Notes under the pieces: model-generated
What the model saw: only the letters and a program-made list of their open reading frames with translations
What the model was told of the DNA's origin: nothing
Databases searched by the model: none
Assembly (NCBI RefSeq): GCF_027596085.1
Contig: NC_072458.1
Span: 20,283,351-20,347,350, forward strand
Source of the DNA: Anoplopoma fimbria
Lineage: Eukaryota; Chordata; Actinopteri; Perciformes; Anoplopomatidae
DNA: 64,000 bases
Reading direction: 5' to 3'
Position numbers and translations under genes: made by a program
In this document: in pieces, positions 28,871-41,569 of the stretch
Numbering within the stretch: the first letter of the stretch is position 1
Layout: each line of letters begins with the position of its first letter

Positions 28871-29325
28871 ATGGTGTCTGTTAAAAGGCGACTCCGCCAA
28901 TTCTACAAACAAAAAGTGGGTTCACTCCCGTCTCATCCTGTGAAAGAGTTGAAAAATGTCCTCTGCTGAATGAGAGACAGCTTTCCAATGTTCTGAGATA
29001 ATAACACAGATGATGTCATCAGGGTTATTATTTGCAACAGAAAGCTTTATAAAGGTTAGAAGGTGCAGTTAGGCATTTACCAGGTAGTGGATGGAATGAA
29101 AAGATACTGGTTGTATCAAAGCAAATGCAAGATTCTGCATGTTTAGAGCCTGAATTTGTTAGATTCCACAGCTCTATGAAATTGCCACACCAAAATCCTG
29201 GAGTTACCTTTTAAAGAAGCATATTCACACCTATGGATTTAAATGTTCATAGCATTAAGGTCCACATACTTTGTCACAGTTGCATCCTTCTACATGTCAT
29301 TATTGCTGAGAGAGTTCACAATCTT
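28871..29325. other. Gene-desert sequence, nothing recognised
   Basis: AT-rich, no supported gene. Confidence 0.35.
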
Positions 29326-29329
29326 AAAT

Positions 29330-29435
29330 TCAAATACAGCTATTGAAGTCAATAAATCAACATTAGCCGACATTGCATATGGGATCCCACATGGTTCTGT
29401 TCTGGGACCCATTATATTCAGTCATTTTTTGTGGG
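29330..29435 (+). pseudogene. Short fossil of a non-LTR reverse transcriptase
   Basis: The frame reads ADIAYGIPHGSVLGPIIFS, matching the G-x-PQGSVLGPLLF block of LINE reverse transcriptases. Only about 35 codons are recognisable, and no catalytic YADD box follows within reach. The host family cannot be named. Confidence 0.65.
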
Positions 29436-30271
29436 TCATTTCCCTTCATTTTTGATTTTGTTGTTTGTGTTTCTTTTATCAATTAAGGAATGAATACTAT
29501 AATGTTTATTTTTATTTCTTATTTTGAAGATAAGTTTTTGTCTAAAAAGTATAAAAATGGACCGCACAACTCTCAGATATTCTCTCTTATTCAATTTCTC
29601 AATGACCAAAAATGAGCAGACCTTTCATCTATGTGCAACAGCCCCTTCAATTTCATGGTTAAGTCCTTTTCACCAACAAAGAGATAAACATTGTAAGGTA
29701 AGGTTTGTTTTTGTACAACTCTGGAGTCTCTACACTGTCCATTAAATGCCAAACTGACAGGGCAGTCTACTTAAATCGAGTGCTGCATTCACCAGCTGTC
29801 AATGGCTGATAATGCCTCCAGGAACGCAAACTAAAGAAGCGTCTCTGCCTCTGTAAGCGTTACCTCTCATTAAAGGCTCACTTCAAGGCATGGTCCATCT
29901 CTAAAATAATGTAAAATAAAAAAACAAAAATCTCACACACACACACACTCACATAGACAGATATGTGCCAATATGCGGTCTGTAAATATTTCAGTGTTTC
30001 CTGAAGATACATTATTTATACAGACTGTCAAAACAGATCCCAAATGAAAAGAAAAACAAATACTGTCATTTTCACATATTCGTCCGATCTGTTTGTGACA
30101 AGAACATTTGCTACCAGGCAGAATATGTGTGTGTGTGTGTGCATGGGGTTAGTGGTTCATCGAATTTGTTGTTTGGACAATCCATAGTGAACCATAAAAG
30201 GGAGGATAAGACTGTTTCCAAGGTGCCCTTGTGAAAGAAAGACATGGAAAACTGGTCTTGTTTGTCATTCA

Positions 30272-30419
<148 letters not shown>

Positions 30420-30519
30420 GTTTTTGAATGACCAAGCTGTGCTCTATCAGAGAGAGAAAGAAATTTCCATGGTTACGAGTCCAGCAAGGTCATACACAGG
30501 AAGTGAGTGCTAGGTGTTG

Positions 30520-30850
30520 ATTGGCTGCTCGATAATTACACTTCCCTTCAAGATGATGTGCAAACAGAATTTTTTTTTTTTTTTTCATCTACTGTATTTA
30601 GAAGCTGTTGTAAAGCCCTATCAGTAATTTCAGCTGCATGCCTTGCAGCCCTTATTACTTCCCTTTATTCACCAGCTTGGGAGGGTTATCCTTTGGTGTG
30701 ATAAATTATGCATTGTGCTTGTCTGGTATCTTAAAAAATAACCTGTGCATCAACCCACACCAGACTATAAAGCTACTGTCAATATGGCGGAACATCCGAG
30801 CCATCATGTTAATTAGTTGTGAAAAGCCTTTCATTTATTGGCTTGTGAAA
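30520..30850. other. Candidate conserved noncoding element
   Basis: This block contains CTCGATAATTACAC, TGATAAATTATGCATTG, AGCTGCATGCCTTGCAGCCC and TGTTAATTAGTTGTG, dense in homeodomain-type cores and with balanced composition apart from an internal T-run. It has no coding frame. Enhancer identity is inference. Confidence 0.3.
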
Positions 30851-30944
30851 TAGAAAGGGTAAAGCATTTTCCATGGCCAGAATATTTAGGTTTGATGAGT
30901 GAGAAGACAGTTTTAGTTGTTTATTTTCTGCACCTGTCTAATCC

Positions 30945-31000
30945 TTGTCAGGGTGCTATGGGATAGTGGCCACTATCCCAGCCTGCAATGGAAAACACTT
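30945..31000 (-). mobile_element. SINE/LINE tail remnant containing a 22-bp palindrome
   Basis: On the minus strand CCATTGCAGGCTGGGATAG and then CCTGACAAGG follow the order of a common fish L2-type tail (CTGGGATAGGCTCCAGC). Inside, TGGGATAGTGG / CCACTATCCCA (30959-30980) is a perfect 22-bp palindrome. Confidence 0.45.
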
Positions 31001-31098
31001 TCTGAGAAAGCTGGCAGTGGAGCGCTAATAGAAATATAGAGACATTGACACAGAAACACCACTTATACAATTGAATGCATAAAATTGTTTTTCTACCC

Positions 31099-31828
31099 AA
31101 AGGAATAGTTTACCTTTTTGTGAAATACGCTCACTTAGTTTCGTGCTAAGAGTTGTGAACTGGTGAGGGATCTTGTAGTGTGTGGTCCCCCTGTTACCAG
31201 TCAGTCATGTGGTGTGAAAACCACAATGACTTATATGCAGCAAGTTGTGTAGCGTGAACAGTTTAGAGATCTGACAACTCTGAAAGCAATGTAGTGTGAA
31301 CGTGTTGTGTGTTAGCTTAGCTAAGCATAAAGACTGGAGACATGGGGAAACAGCCAGCCTGGCTCTGTCCAAAGGTTACAAAATCTTCCTACCAGCACTT
31401 CTAAAACTCACTTATCAACAAGAATATATGTTGTTGTTTAATCGGCACAGAAACCGTAAAGTGTAAAGGCAATAATTTAACGTTTTACTGATCACGGACA
31501 ATTGTTGTTTTCAGACTACCTGGTTCTCTCTGTCTTTACTTGAAGCTAAACTAAGTTTCATAAGCGGCTGTTAAAGTTACAAATATACCATCTAGGTATT
31601 GGAGATCCCATTTTAACCATTACATATAGACGTTTTGTCGGACCACTTGGCATCACTTTTCTAACTCACTGGGTAGTAGCACAGAAAACAATAATCTTCT
31701 AAATAAATCCTTTGTAAAATTATGAATTCAAATAAAAACATTCGCTTAGGTTAAGGTAACAAAACCAGTTCTAGTAGTTCGGCGAGAAAACAAATAAGCA
31801 TATTTACCAAAATGTAAACTATTTCTTT
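31099..31828. mobile_element. Non-autonomous inverted-repeat element (MITE), 730 bp
   Basis: The left end, AAAGGAATAGTTTACCTTTT then GTGAAATACGCTCA, matches the reverse complement of the right end, AAAGAAATAGTTTACATTTT then GGTAAATATGCTTA, over about 50 bp. The interior has GCTTAGCTAAGCATAAAGAC and AGCCTGGCTCTGTCCAAAGG, words of a family widespread in perch-like fish. No open frame. About 130 bp near 31.17-31.30 kb do not fit the usual interior and may be a nested insertion. Confidence 0.82.
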
Positions 31829-31829
31829 A

Positions 31830-34255
31830 AATTCATTAACCCTATGCCCGTTTCTCTCTCTTCATCTCAAACACATGTTTTTTAAGCTTACATTTCCCCT
31901 GCTTGTTGAAAGTCTCCTTATTTCCCTTTTATTCTCGATATCTCAAACATAGGCATCCCTTATGGATTCACAAAAGAATTATTAAAACTCAAAATCATTC
32001 GGTCCTTCTATCTCTAATGCAGTTGGGCTTTCGATTTATCTTTTAATTGCACTAAAGGCTTGTTAAATCGTATTCCCTGTCTTTTTCTCCCTTGTGTCAT
32101 ATCTCTGTTAAATTCATGCATACAGTCAGGATACATCACTCTATCTCAAATACAGGCATACCTTTATAATTGCATAATTAAAAGCTGGTTGAATTCACTC
32201 TGCTGCTCTCTATCTCTGTCTTTAAAAGCAGGTATTGGAGGCACACAGTTATGGATGCACCAAAGCTCTGTTAAATCCTCATATCTTTTGTTATCTTCAG
32301 TGTAGCTATGCTTTTAGTAAGCACACATTTTAATTGCACAATAAAGCCTCTATAAAACCCATTTTTTTCTCCCCCCCCCGTGTATTATACGAGGCGTAGC
32401 CGCTGCAGCGCTGCAGGCAGGGTGATGGCAGTGCACAGTTCAGAAGGTCACTGGATGTGTTTGAGGGTGCGGGGCCGGGGAATGGCTACGTTACATCATG
32501 CAGAGCGTCAGATAATGGCACATTAACATGAATAATGCATCCCATGTTGACAAGCGGAGAGGAACACACAGAGTCTAAATATTCTATAAGGAGAGGAATT
32601 CATAGAATAGAATAGCACTTTGGGAACTAATGGGCCGTCAGGTGTCACATCCTATGATGAAGAGGCAGAGAGGTGTGTGCATGTGTGAATGTGTTGATGT
32701 GCGCCTGCATGACCGTACCGCTCGTTATTGCACAATAAGGGTTATAAGACCCTTTTCTAAAAAAAAAAAACACTTTAAAAGGTTTTCTCATTTTAGGTTT
32801 TATGCTTCTTACTTGTGCTCGTCAGGAAGGAAAAAAAAATCTGTTTTTGAAAATACTGTAGGTAGTGCATGTGCAGCGTTCACTGTAATTAGATTTCCAG
32901 AGAGTGGAAGTCTGGAGGAGACATAAGGCGAAAATTTAGCTGTCACAATATGTCCATACTTTTGCAATACTTTGACAGATACTTCTATTGAAAAATGTTT
33001 TGACTGGGGCTTTGATTGATTCGTTTTCTTTAGTTGGACTACCTTTTTAGATTTATTTACGTACTCCTTTATAAGCAAAAAGTCTGCATACAGTTCCCCT
33101 GAAGTAAAAGCATGAAATCAGCAAAATGTTCCTTAGTATCAACAATAAAGTTATCATTCAGGCAGAATTACAAGCGATTATATATCATTAATGTGGATTA
33201 TTAACACTGATGTATTTATTTTTGAAGGATAAGGCTTTTCTATATTTATATTTTTGTCAAGAAATCAAATTAGATGACCAAAGCTAACAATGCATTAGTT
33301 CATCTCTCTGTACTTTCTGACTTATCTACCTTGTCAGTGGCTCTCAGGACCATTGTTCCTCCTGAAGAACCTTAAATCAGGGTCACAAATATGTTTTAAA
33401 GGCTCAATATTGCCTCAAACATCTGGGTACTGTATTTTTCCAGCGAAGCTAACCAAACAGGAGTAAGTTCTGCATTTCTTGGGGACAATTTTCAGTCGCG
33501 CATTATTACATATTTGGTCCTCTATTGAGTATTTGTGGCAGCAGGACAGTGTATGTGGGATTGAGTAAAAAATAAATTCATCATGGGTTTCTGGTCTTTT
33601 TATGTTGACCATAAAACATACAGAAAATCATAGAAGGCGGAGATAAAGCTAAATTTGACTAATCTACGGCATGATATTTTCTTTGAGCTGACCATATTTA
33701 TTTTGTATGTGAAATCTTAATTTAAAAAGCAGCAAATGACTAATAGCTGTGAAAGAAATGTAGGTAAGTGTAAGGTTCAATTTCTGCCACAGAAATGGAG
33801 CAGAAACATAAAGTAGCTGAAAAGCAAAATGCTCACATAGAGTACCTCAAGTACTTCAAAACTACTTGAATGCAGCACTTGAGTAATGGTATTTAGTTTG
33901 ACGTTTCAATCATGTCTATAGCAGACCTGGGCCTTCAAATCTTTACATCATTTATGACATTTTAACTGATTTCAGTAGTCATCAAAGTGATTTGAAATTA
34001 GAATAAAATGCTCCTTTTAGATTCTACGTGTTAGAGGAAGGATGAAACATACCAACTAAAACCCTACTCTTTAAAAGCCCTGAAGCATGGCTCCTCTTCA
34101 TCTTTCGCCCCAAGAGGAAAAATTTCATCACTCACCTTCTGATTATCATTTCAATACACTACATTACGTATTCAGATGTGAGGCTATCCCGGGAACAAAT
34201 TCACTTACGTAATCCTGCTAAGGATTGATTTCTATCTGTCTATCTATCTATATGA
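31830..34255. other. Gene-desert sequence with one repeat remnant and one complex block
   Basis: No gene is recognised. At 33.69-33.91 kb the words GAGTACCTCAAGTACTTC and CAGCACTTGAGTAATGG resemble the reverse strand of the hAT-like repeat at 27.0 kb. At 32.385-32.56 kb there is a GC-richer block (GTAGCCGCTGCAGCGCTGCA) that could be regulatory. Runs of A and C are frequent. Confidence 0.4.
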
Positions 34256-34257
34256 TT

Positions 34258-34259
<2 letters not shown>

Positions 34260-34329
<70 letters not shown>
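34260..34329. repeat. (TA)35 microsatellite
   Basis: A pure TA run of about 70 bp preceded by TATC units (34231-34250). Long TA tracts can extrude as cruciforms. Confidence 0.97.
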
Positions 34330-34333
<4 letters not shown>

Positions 34334-34399
34334 AGCTCCCGTCTTCATCTCTCCCATCTCAGACGGACTGACCCACTTCTCTCCCTTTACCCGAAACAG

Positions 34400-34720
34400 A
34401 CTGTGCCTGGAGGGGAGGCTGGCCACGACATAAGGCCTCTGCAGAGCTGACTGGTTCAGGGGTCCATCTCAACGGGCTCCTTTTTACTCCCCGTCTTCCC
34501 TCAAGTCATTATGGCGGCGGCGGCGGCTGTAGCAGACAGAGGGGATGGATGGGTTTCATTCCAAGCGCGGAGCTTCCACTTGTCTGATCATTCAAGGTCA
34601 TATCGAGCAGATCGATAAGACTACACTGATGTATGGGGAAGTGGAAATGTGTGTGTGTTTGTGTCTGGAGGGGGTTGGGGGTGGTGGTGGTGGGGGGGGG
34701 GGGGGTGGACAGTCTTCTAC
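34400..34720. other. GC-richer block with GGC repeat and G-run
   Basis: Balanced to GC-rich sequence with a GGCGGCGGCGGC stretch (34512-34525) and a G-rich run (about 34668-34706) containing at least 13 consecutive G, capable of forming a G-quadruplex. No coding frame is supported. Confidence 0.4.
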
Positions 34721-35609
34721 AGACATACACCTGCACAGGGTCAGGCTCAGTGTGTTATCTCAGTTCCCAAATCTGACACTAGATGTCAGTGAAATGCAGC
34801 AGAGTGCTTTTTCTTTTTTTGATCATCGATGCAAGATCCTTTGTTTCTTTAATCTTCACACAGTAGAATAACAGAATACATATTTGAAGCCTTTATAATG
34901 TGTTTATATATTAAAAGTCCCCACATGCAGCTGCTTCTGCTACAGTTACAACTTGAGGACACCAATGATTTCCATTATCAAGAAGAAATGCCAGAAAAAT
35001 GCTTGATTAGTTACATTCTCAAGTTTATTTTTTACCCATTCCTCCAGTAGAATAAAAATATGCATAAGACTAATTTAATACATTCATATGAGGCCATTTA
35101 TGGTCTGTTCTAAGCAGAAATATCTAAAACAACAAATGTGCTCATACAAGAAAACTATCACTTGCTTTTTTATCTCACTTACACTACTCATACTAATGAA
35201 TATTAAAGTTAACTCCTCATGTTTGTCATTTGGAAGCATCTTTGTTTTTCTACTGTGACGGCTGTAACTGCATAACTATTTGAAAGTCGTATAACGTCGT
35301 TACGCATTAAATACCCTCCATACGGTTGCTTCAAAGACACCTTGAACGCACCAGTGGGTTTCCATGAGGCTAAGTGTGTCATCAATATGAAACTTTCATT
35401 TAAGATGGTGTCTGCCGTCACACTGCGAGACATCAAAAGTCTCACAATATGGATCCACGAGCGTCAGTGTAATCACATTACAACGGTGGGTATTATCATG
35501 TTGCGGGTAAGGAATGATTATCATATCAATAACACCATTTATCATTGATATAATTAGACAGCTGACTGTATGTCATTCCAAACTGGCACATATAAATTCT
35601 ATCCTACAT

Positions 35610-35623
35610 CCCCCCCCCCCCCC
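35610..35623. repeat. Poly(C) run
   Basis: Fourteen consecutive C bases; i-motif or G4-prone on the opposite strand. Confidence 0.9.
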
Positions 35624-35734
35624 ACCTCGCTCCCCAAGAAGTCATTAATGTATCCTGGTGTAATATTATCACATGGCTACAAACCTCTCCTCCTTCTAAT
35701 CTAATTCATCAGTCTAATAGGTCATAATTAATTG

Positions 35735-36115
35735 CTCCATTATTAATGGAGTGATGTCATACCTACATGCCTCGGGGTGAAATGAACTGTCTGTCAACCA
35801 GGAGCGCGCTGGATGATGGCGTTCATGGTTTGAGCTTTTTTTTTTTGCCTGATGCGAGGCGCTCAGCTGTGTCAAACGCTCATCAGACTCCACCATCTAC
35901 AGATCAAATTCATCACTGTTCGCCGTGACCGTGTGATTACCGCTGATTACCTCGGGTCAAAAGGGTTCAAACATCATTGAGGAGGATATTACACCGCGGT
36001 GGGACATGAATATTTAACTGTCTCATTCTGGTGATGCTCTCTCTTTGGCTAACTTGAGCCAGAGGAGATGATGATTAGCCCCGCGGACAGGGCTAACGAC
36101 CTAGAATGGATTAGA
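35735..36115. other. Candidate conserved noncoding element
   Basis: A 380-bp block of complex sequence. It contains TCATAATTAATTGCTCC, CCATTATTAATGGAG (an inverted ATTAAT pair), GTGATTACCGCTGATTACC and GATGATGATTAGCCCC, all rich in TAAT and GATTA cores. There is no durable reading frame. This is the strongest enhancer-like candidate by eye, but conservation is untested. Confidence 0.35.
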
Positions 36116-36119
36116 GTGG

Positions 36120-37480
36120 ATGGCCACTGAGTGTGCCGGTGACATGGAGTGGACAGTCTCGTTCATGGGAAGAAGAAGTTCTAATCCTTATGATTTTCAT
36201 GAAATCAGACCCCATTTTAAATACAATGTATTAAATCTAAACAGTAATGCTAGTGGCGGAGTCTGCCATTCCCGGAGTCCACATGTTAATGCACAAAGGA
36301 TTGACAGGAAACAAGCCAGAACATAATCTAATGCAGCTTGACCTTTCAATAATGACAGTTGGGCCCTCAGTATCTTAATACAGAAGCACAAGGCACCCTT
36401 AAGCATCTGTATGAGATGCAGCCGACCTCAAACTAAGCCCAATGTAAACCCATCCGCGTCAGTGATAGTCGGAGATCAACAGATATGATATTAAAGAGCA
36501 AGAAGACTGGATGAAGGGTGGATGAAAAGACAAAATGCATGTAACGAACATCCCTGACATGTTCCAAAACTGACGCTAAACGGGTACGTAAAGCATCAAA
36601 GTTTGTGTCTTAGTGCTGCTGACCAAGTTTGGGTATTTGACGCATTGGAGTGAGAGTTTGTTTCTACGCTACTGAAGCGACATCCATATCTTATGTAACG
36701 TTACAAGTGTACTTATTCTAATCCAAACCATTTGTCTGAACACAATTCATGGGCTCACATTTCACAATGTTAACCAATGAGCAAATCTTAAGCGTCAAGT
36801 TTGAAAGACTGCACGCTGGAAATTTCTGCCCAAATGGCAAAATAGGATGAGTAAGGATGAGATCACATTGTCAGGAGCCATTTTTGATTAATACAATTTG
36901 ATATTGTTGTGTTTGCTTGCACCGAAATTTCGAACCTTTAGTATTAAACCAATCACAGCTGTTGAAAAATCAGCCAGGAATGAAATGTTAACGGTTATGA
37001 CCTGAATGTTTGTATCCCTACAAACCATTTTCAATGGTAAGAAATACAAAAAAAAATACAAGAGAAAATCTCACTTTCATGTAGTTTAGTTAGCTTTTTT
37101 ATTTCCCCCCAGAAAACTGTGTTTTATATCTGCAAATTGGCCCCTATTTCCTCAAATGATGATTCAACATCAGCAGTGGTTTAGTTCATCGCTCGTTATA
37201 AAGTATATTACAGCAACTCCTGGCAAAGCACTTGACTGGAGGCTCGCTAACAAGGCAAAACAAATACACAGATCTGCATCATGAAAACACACTGCTGGGA
37301 GAAGTTTAGAGCGTGATGCTAGGCGTGCATTAGCGCAGTAAAAACTGCCTCAGTCACAGACATGTACGGGGACATATAAACGCACACACAGACAGAAACG
37401 CATATTTTAATCACCTTGCCAGCGCTGGCACTGAATCATTGTCAACCATCTGCCCCTTTGTTTCAAACAGCATTGTAACC
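36120..37480. other. Gene-desert sequence, nothing recognised
   Basis: No supported gene or complete repeat. Confidence 0.35.
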
Positions 37481-37484
37481 TTTC

Positions 37485-37486
<2 letters not shown>

Positions 37487-37558
<72 letters not shown>
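37487..37558. repeat. (GT)36 microsatellite
   Basis: A pure GT run; a THTHTH frame on the other strand is a by-product. Confidence 0.97.
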
Positions 37559-37559
37559 T

Positions 37560-40500
37560 GTCTATTTCTGCGCGTTGGTGTGTGTTATCACTGACGTGCA
37601 CACATGCTTGCATATCCAGTGTGTGTTCTGGCTGCCAAACGTCCATTTGGTCGGGGAGTATTGCCAAGGTGAGGTGGAGGTCAGTTCTACACAGCTGAAT
37701 CACTGAACAGCACCGAGCTGAGTGGCTGCCAAGGCTGGCAAAGCGACGCATAACACAATGTCATCATCTGGGTACCAAACAAAATCTCAGTGAGGACTGC
37801 GCGTCTGAATGTTAGACTCACACCATATTTATTTTTTTTACATGAATTCTGCTTATTTGCTTTTCGCTTGTTGGGTTCTCAGGCTGTGTTTGATATTTAA
37901 AAAAAAAGATATTTCCTTGTCAGTTTTCACACAGAGTTGGCGGTCAAGGCTGTGGTTTTTTTTTGTGTTTTTTTTTTTTTTTTTTTTTCGTGTGGGGCCA
38001 AAGATGCTCGGTCCCCACTGAGCGTTCCTGCTTTCATCCTTGGATCTGATCAATAATGGATGGAACTCCCGCAGCCTCGCAGGCAGGGATGGCTCGTAAA
38101 AAAAAAAACTTGGAAAAACCAGCCGCAATTCTGCCAGCCCGGGAGTGTCGCGCCGGAGACTGGGCCGCGCTTGGCCGCCAATTAGCACCAACATTTTACA
38201 GTCACTTGCTGGGTGCGACTGTTCGGAGGCACGCTCAAAGACACACACACACATGCACGCACTGACAGACACCTCTGGAGAGCAGCTGACCTACTCCCCT
38301 AACCACTTTATTGATCTGTGGGCCAAAGATGTGAAAGCCTATTGAGGTCATCATTAATGATTCATCATATCCAGAAAATGTCAAATGTGGCTTGGGAGAG
38401 TAAACATGAATGCGTCAGATGATATGGACTCATAAACATGTGAGAGCTTTGAAGAAAAATCCTCCATGCATCCATAAGAATCATACATGTGAGAAGAGAG
38501 GATAGCGAGTATATCGAGATGGCGTTCAGATGGTTGTGATGCAACCATTTCATCACCATTTGTTCTGATGCTGTCACTAACTTTTTTTCTCAGGACTCAC
38601 ACGGAGCACTTCATGTTATTTCTGAATAATCTTCCACTTGGCCCCGTCTCTGTCTTCTGTGTTGGCCTGCAGCATCGTGCGGAGGATGGGAATCAATGGG
38701 ACCAATATAAGAGCAGCACAGTACATGCGTGTAAAGAAAAGTATGCGGCCTTTGCTTATTTGATGCTTTTAGTCCGCGTAGATGTCCTTTGATAAATATT
38801 CTAGCACACAGAAAAACACAGACATGTATATATACAATGCATTAGCTATTCCACTGAGACCCGCACACATGCATGATATCCCACAGGGACAGATCGAATG
38901 TAGCAGCGTTGCACTCCGAGTCATGCAATCGCTGTGGATTTTCAGACCTTCCATACAGCCGTTTATTCACCCAAAAACACTTAAATAGCAAATAAACTTG
39001 GATGCCCTCTCCTCTACGGCCTTGTAGAGCGAGGGTTCCCCTGCAGTTCTTGGAATGACGTGATAAACTTTTTTTCACTGCTGGACCGCTTGTGGAGCTT
39101 CTGTAATTTGGGGGCCTCCCTCCACAGACAGGGGCTCCGGGGTCCAGCACAGAGGTCCATTCAAAAGTTAGGATTTATGTGTCGGGCCAAGCACAAGCTG
39201 GCCTTGTGTGGGAGCCCCAGACAACACCGGAGCAGGGGGACGTAAATTTTACTTTATGAGGGAAACTTGCTCAGCTCTAAAAAGTAAAAACCCCTAAATG
39301 TCCATTTAAGCCTGATTATAGCCTTCTTATTTTAACTTGCTGTTTTTCTCACTCTTTAACACTTTTTAGACACTCACACCTTCTCTCTGTGTTCATCAAA
39401 CAATAATAGAATATGGGGTTGTTTTCCAAAAGCATTCGCAACAGATGAGTTTTAAGACAAAGTTATATTGGACTGCAGTTCTGAGATATTGAGCATCAAC
39501 TATTCAGTTTATTCGTATCGTAGTAGAGCTCATTCGTAGTTATACTTTCGAAGATTAATGCACTGTAATTTGTAAAAATTCCACAAAATGAATTTGTATA
39601 TAATCCTCGTAATCATGAACTATAAACTAACCCCTTTTAACCCCAAACAGGATATTTTCCTAAAAGTATTTTGCAATATTTTCTCAAACTTTACTTCGAT
39701 GTTTCCTGTTAAGTTTATTTTGAAAAGACTGTATTCATCTAACGAGCGGAAATAGATTTGTGTTGCTGAAATATTGTGCATGTTGATATAATATATTGAG
39801 TGGTGACTTCTTTTTTTTATCTAAATAAATGCTAAATAAAGACTAAAACTGCAATTCAAAGTTCAAAAACAAAAAAAATTCACTCCAGAATTATCTCACA
39901 AAAAATCCTTAAAAATTCCATCTAGTCTTTCTCCTTCTTTGGAAACCCCATGTAGAAAAGTGGAAATATCGTTTAAAGGTTTTGTTTTATCGAGCATTAG
40001 GGCGTAAACGCACATTGGCAAGCACAAGGCCCGACATGAATGAGTCTTAGCTGGTTTCAAGCTGTTCTGCAGATGAACATTTGGTGGTGGTTTAAGGCAC
40101 AGGCTTAGCAATGAGCAAACAATGCGTAATTTAAGATATTAATAAATAAACTTAGAATGAGTTATGAGGAAAGAAATCAATTCAAAGTGTTTTTTAAGTC
40201 TCAAGGAGGTTGCAGGTTTTCACTTCACACTTGTGTAAGTTGGGCCATGATTGACTTCCACACTACTTGAAAATCCTGTCCCCAACTAAACTTGTTAGAC
40301 TGAGATTAAAGCGAAAAACTCTCCTCCTTCAACAGATAAATGTGAAAACAGCCTTCTAATGTCACACACATCGTTCTGCACAGCGACGCTCAAACATCCG
40401 AGTGAAGCAACAAGAAGCAAAACACCATTATGAGCGGATACTGTAGCATATGGACTGTAGGAAATGACATACATTGCAAAGAGACAGTGCGAGTCTTTCA

Positions 40501-41510
40501 CCAGACATTAGCAGAACCAGCCCTGTAATTTTATCCTTTTTCTCTCCTCGCCACTCCATAGTGTGAGCGCTTATTAGAGCGGGCCCATATCTCCAACTGA
40601 ACAATGACTTCATGTCTCTGCAGTTAATTATCTGCCTGATCCATACCATAGTGAAGAATGAATGAACTCCAACACTCAGTTCCATACATAGGCCCCACTA
40701 ATGTTCTTTCCATATAGGCAGTCACAGGCAGAGTCACAGAGACAGAGCTATTAGACCAATGTAATGAGTTTACGTATGAGTAATGGCCGCGCACTTACTC
40801 GCACCGAGAGCTCCACGCACGTTGTTTCTAAATCAGTTCCTCTCCTGATCCGAGTACAGCAAATCTTTGGACTAATTTTGCAGGTTGGCGGAGTGATTTT
40901 TTTAGCAAATAACTTCTGCATACAGATTGGGCGTGTTGGGCCAAGTTTGCATGTATAATCAATGCACGCTATGTTAAAGCGGTCATGTACACCACTGCTG
41001 TACGGTATATATAAATTCAAGATGTCCTGTCTGCGCCTGATCTAATACTTGTACACTATATTGGTGCAGAAATGCCGTAATGGCCCCAGCTGTGATACAG
41101 TGTATGTGCTGGTCCTGCATCAGTGCTTTTAAACACCTCAGCCATCATTCTGCAGCACTGGTGTTTATTTAAATGGATTTGGCCTGCTTAGGCTGTAAAA
41201 AGAGAGGGCATAAAACACTGAGGGCTAGTGAATTACCAGCAATAAAGCTGCGAGTCGAGCCTGTTGACGGAGCTAAGCCGAGGTGGGCCAAACTAGGCCA
41301 TGCAGGACTACCAAATCCCCAAGCTTGCCTCTAACAACAGCCTGAATTCTTGCTAATTGTCTCTCCTTGTCATCCCTGTTTACTCAAGCCTCACCACTCT
41401 CCCTGCCATAATGGATTCAGGGGCCTGACAAGCCATGTTTGATTGATTTCTTTCCCTGACCACTCAGTGGAAGGACTCCTGGCTGCGTGCCAGCTGTACA
41501 GTGGGCCGTC
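37560..41510. other. Gene-desert sequence with poly(T) and several complex blocks
   Basis: A T-run lies at about 37970-37988. Blocks at 38.0-38.3, 40.47-40.65 and 41.1-41.5 kb are more GC-rich than their surroundings and might be conserved noncoding DNA. No coding exon could be supported on either strand. Confidence 0.35.
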
Positions 41511-41513
41511 CCT

Positions 41514-41525
41514 GGTGTGTGTGTG

Positions 41526-41569
<44 letters not shown>
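41514..41569. repeat. Interrupted (GT)n microsatellite
   Basis: GT units with a single GCAT interruption near 41526. Confidence 0.95.

Noticed and set aside
38056..38265. 69-codon frame MDGTPAASQAGMARKKK in GC-richer DNA
   Set aside because: Runs into a CA patch, has no domain and no splice signals; the Lys run comes from an A-run.
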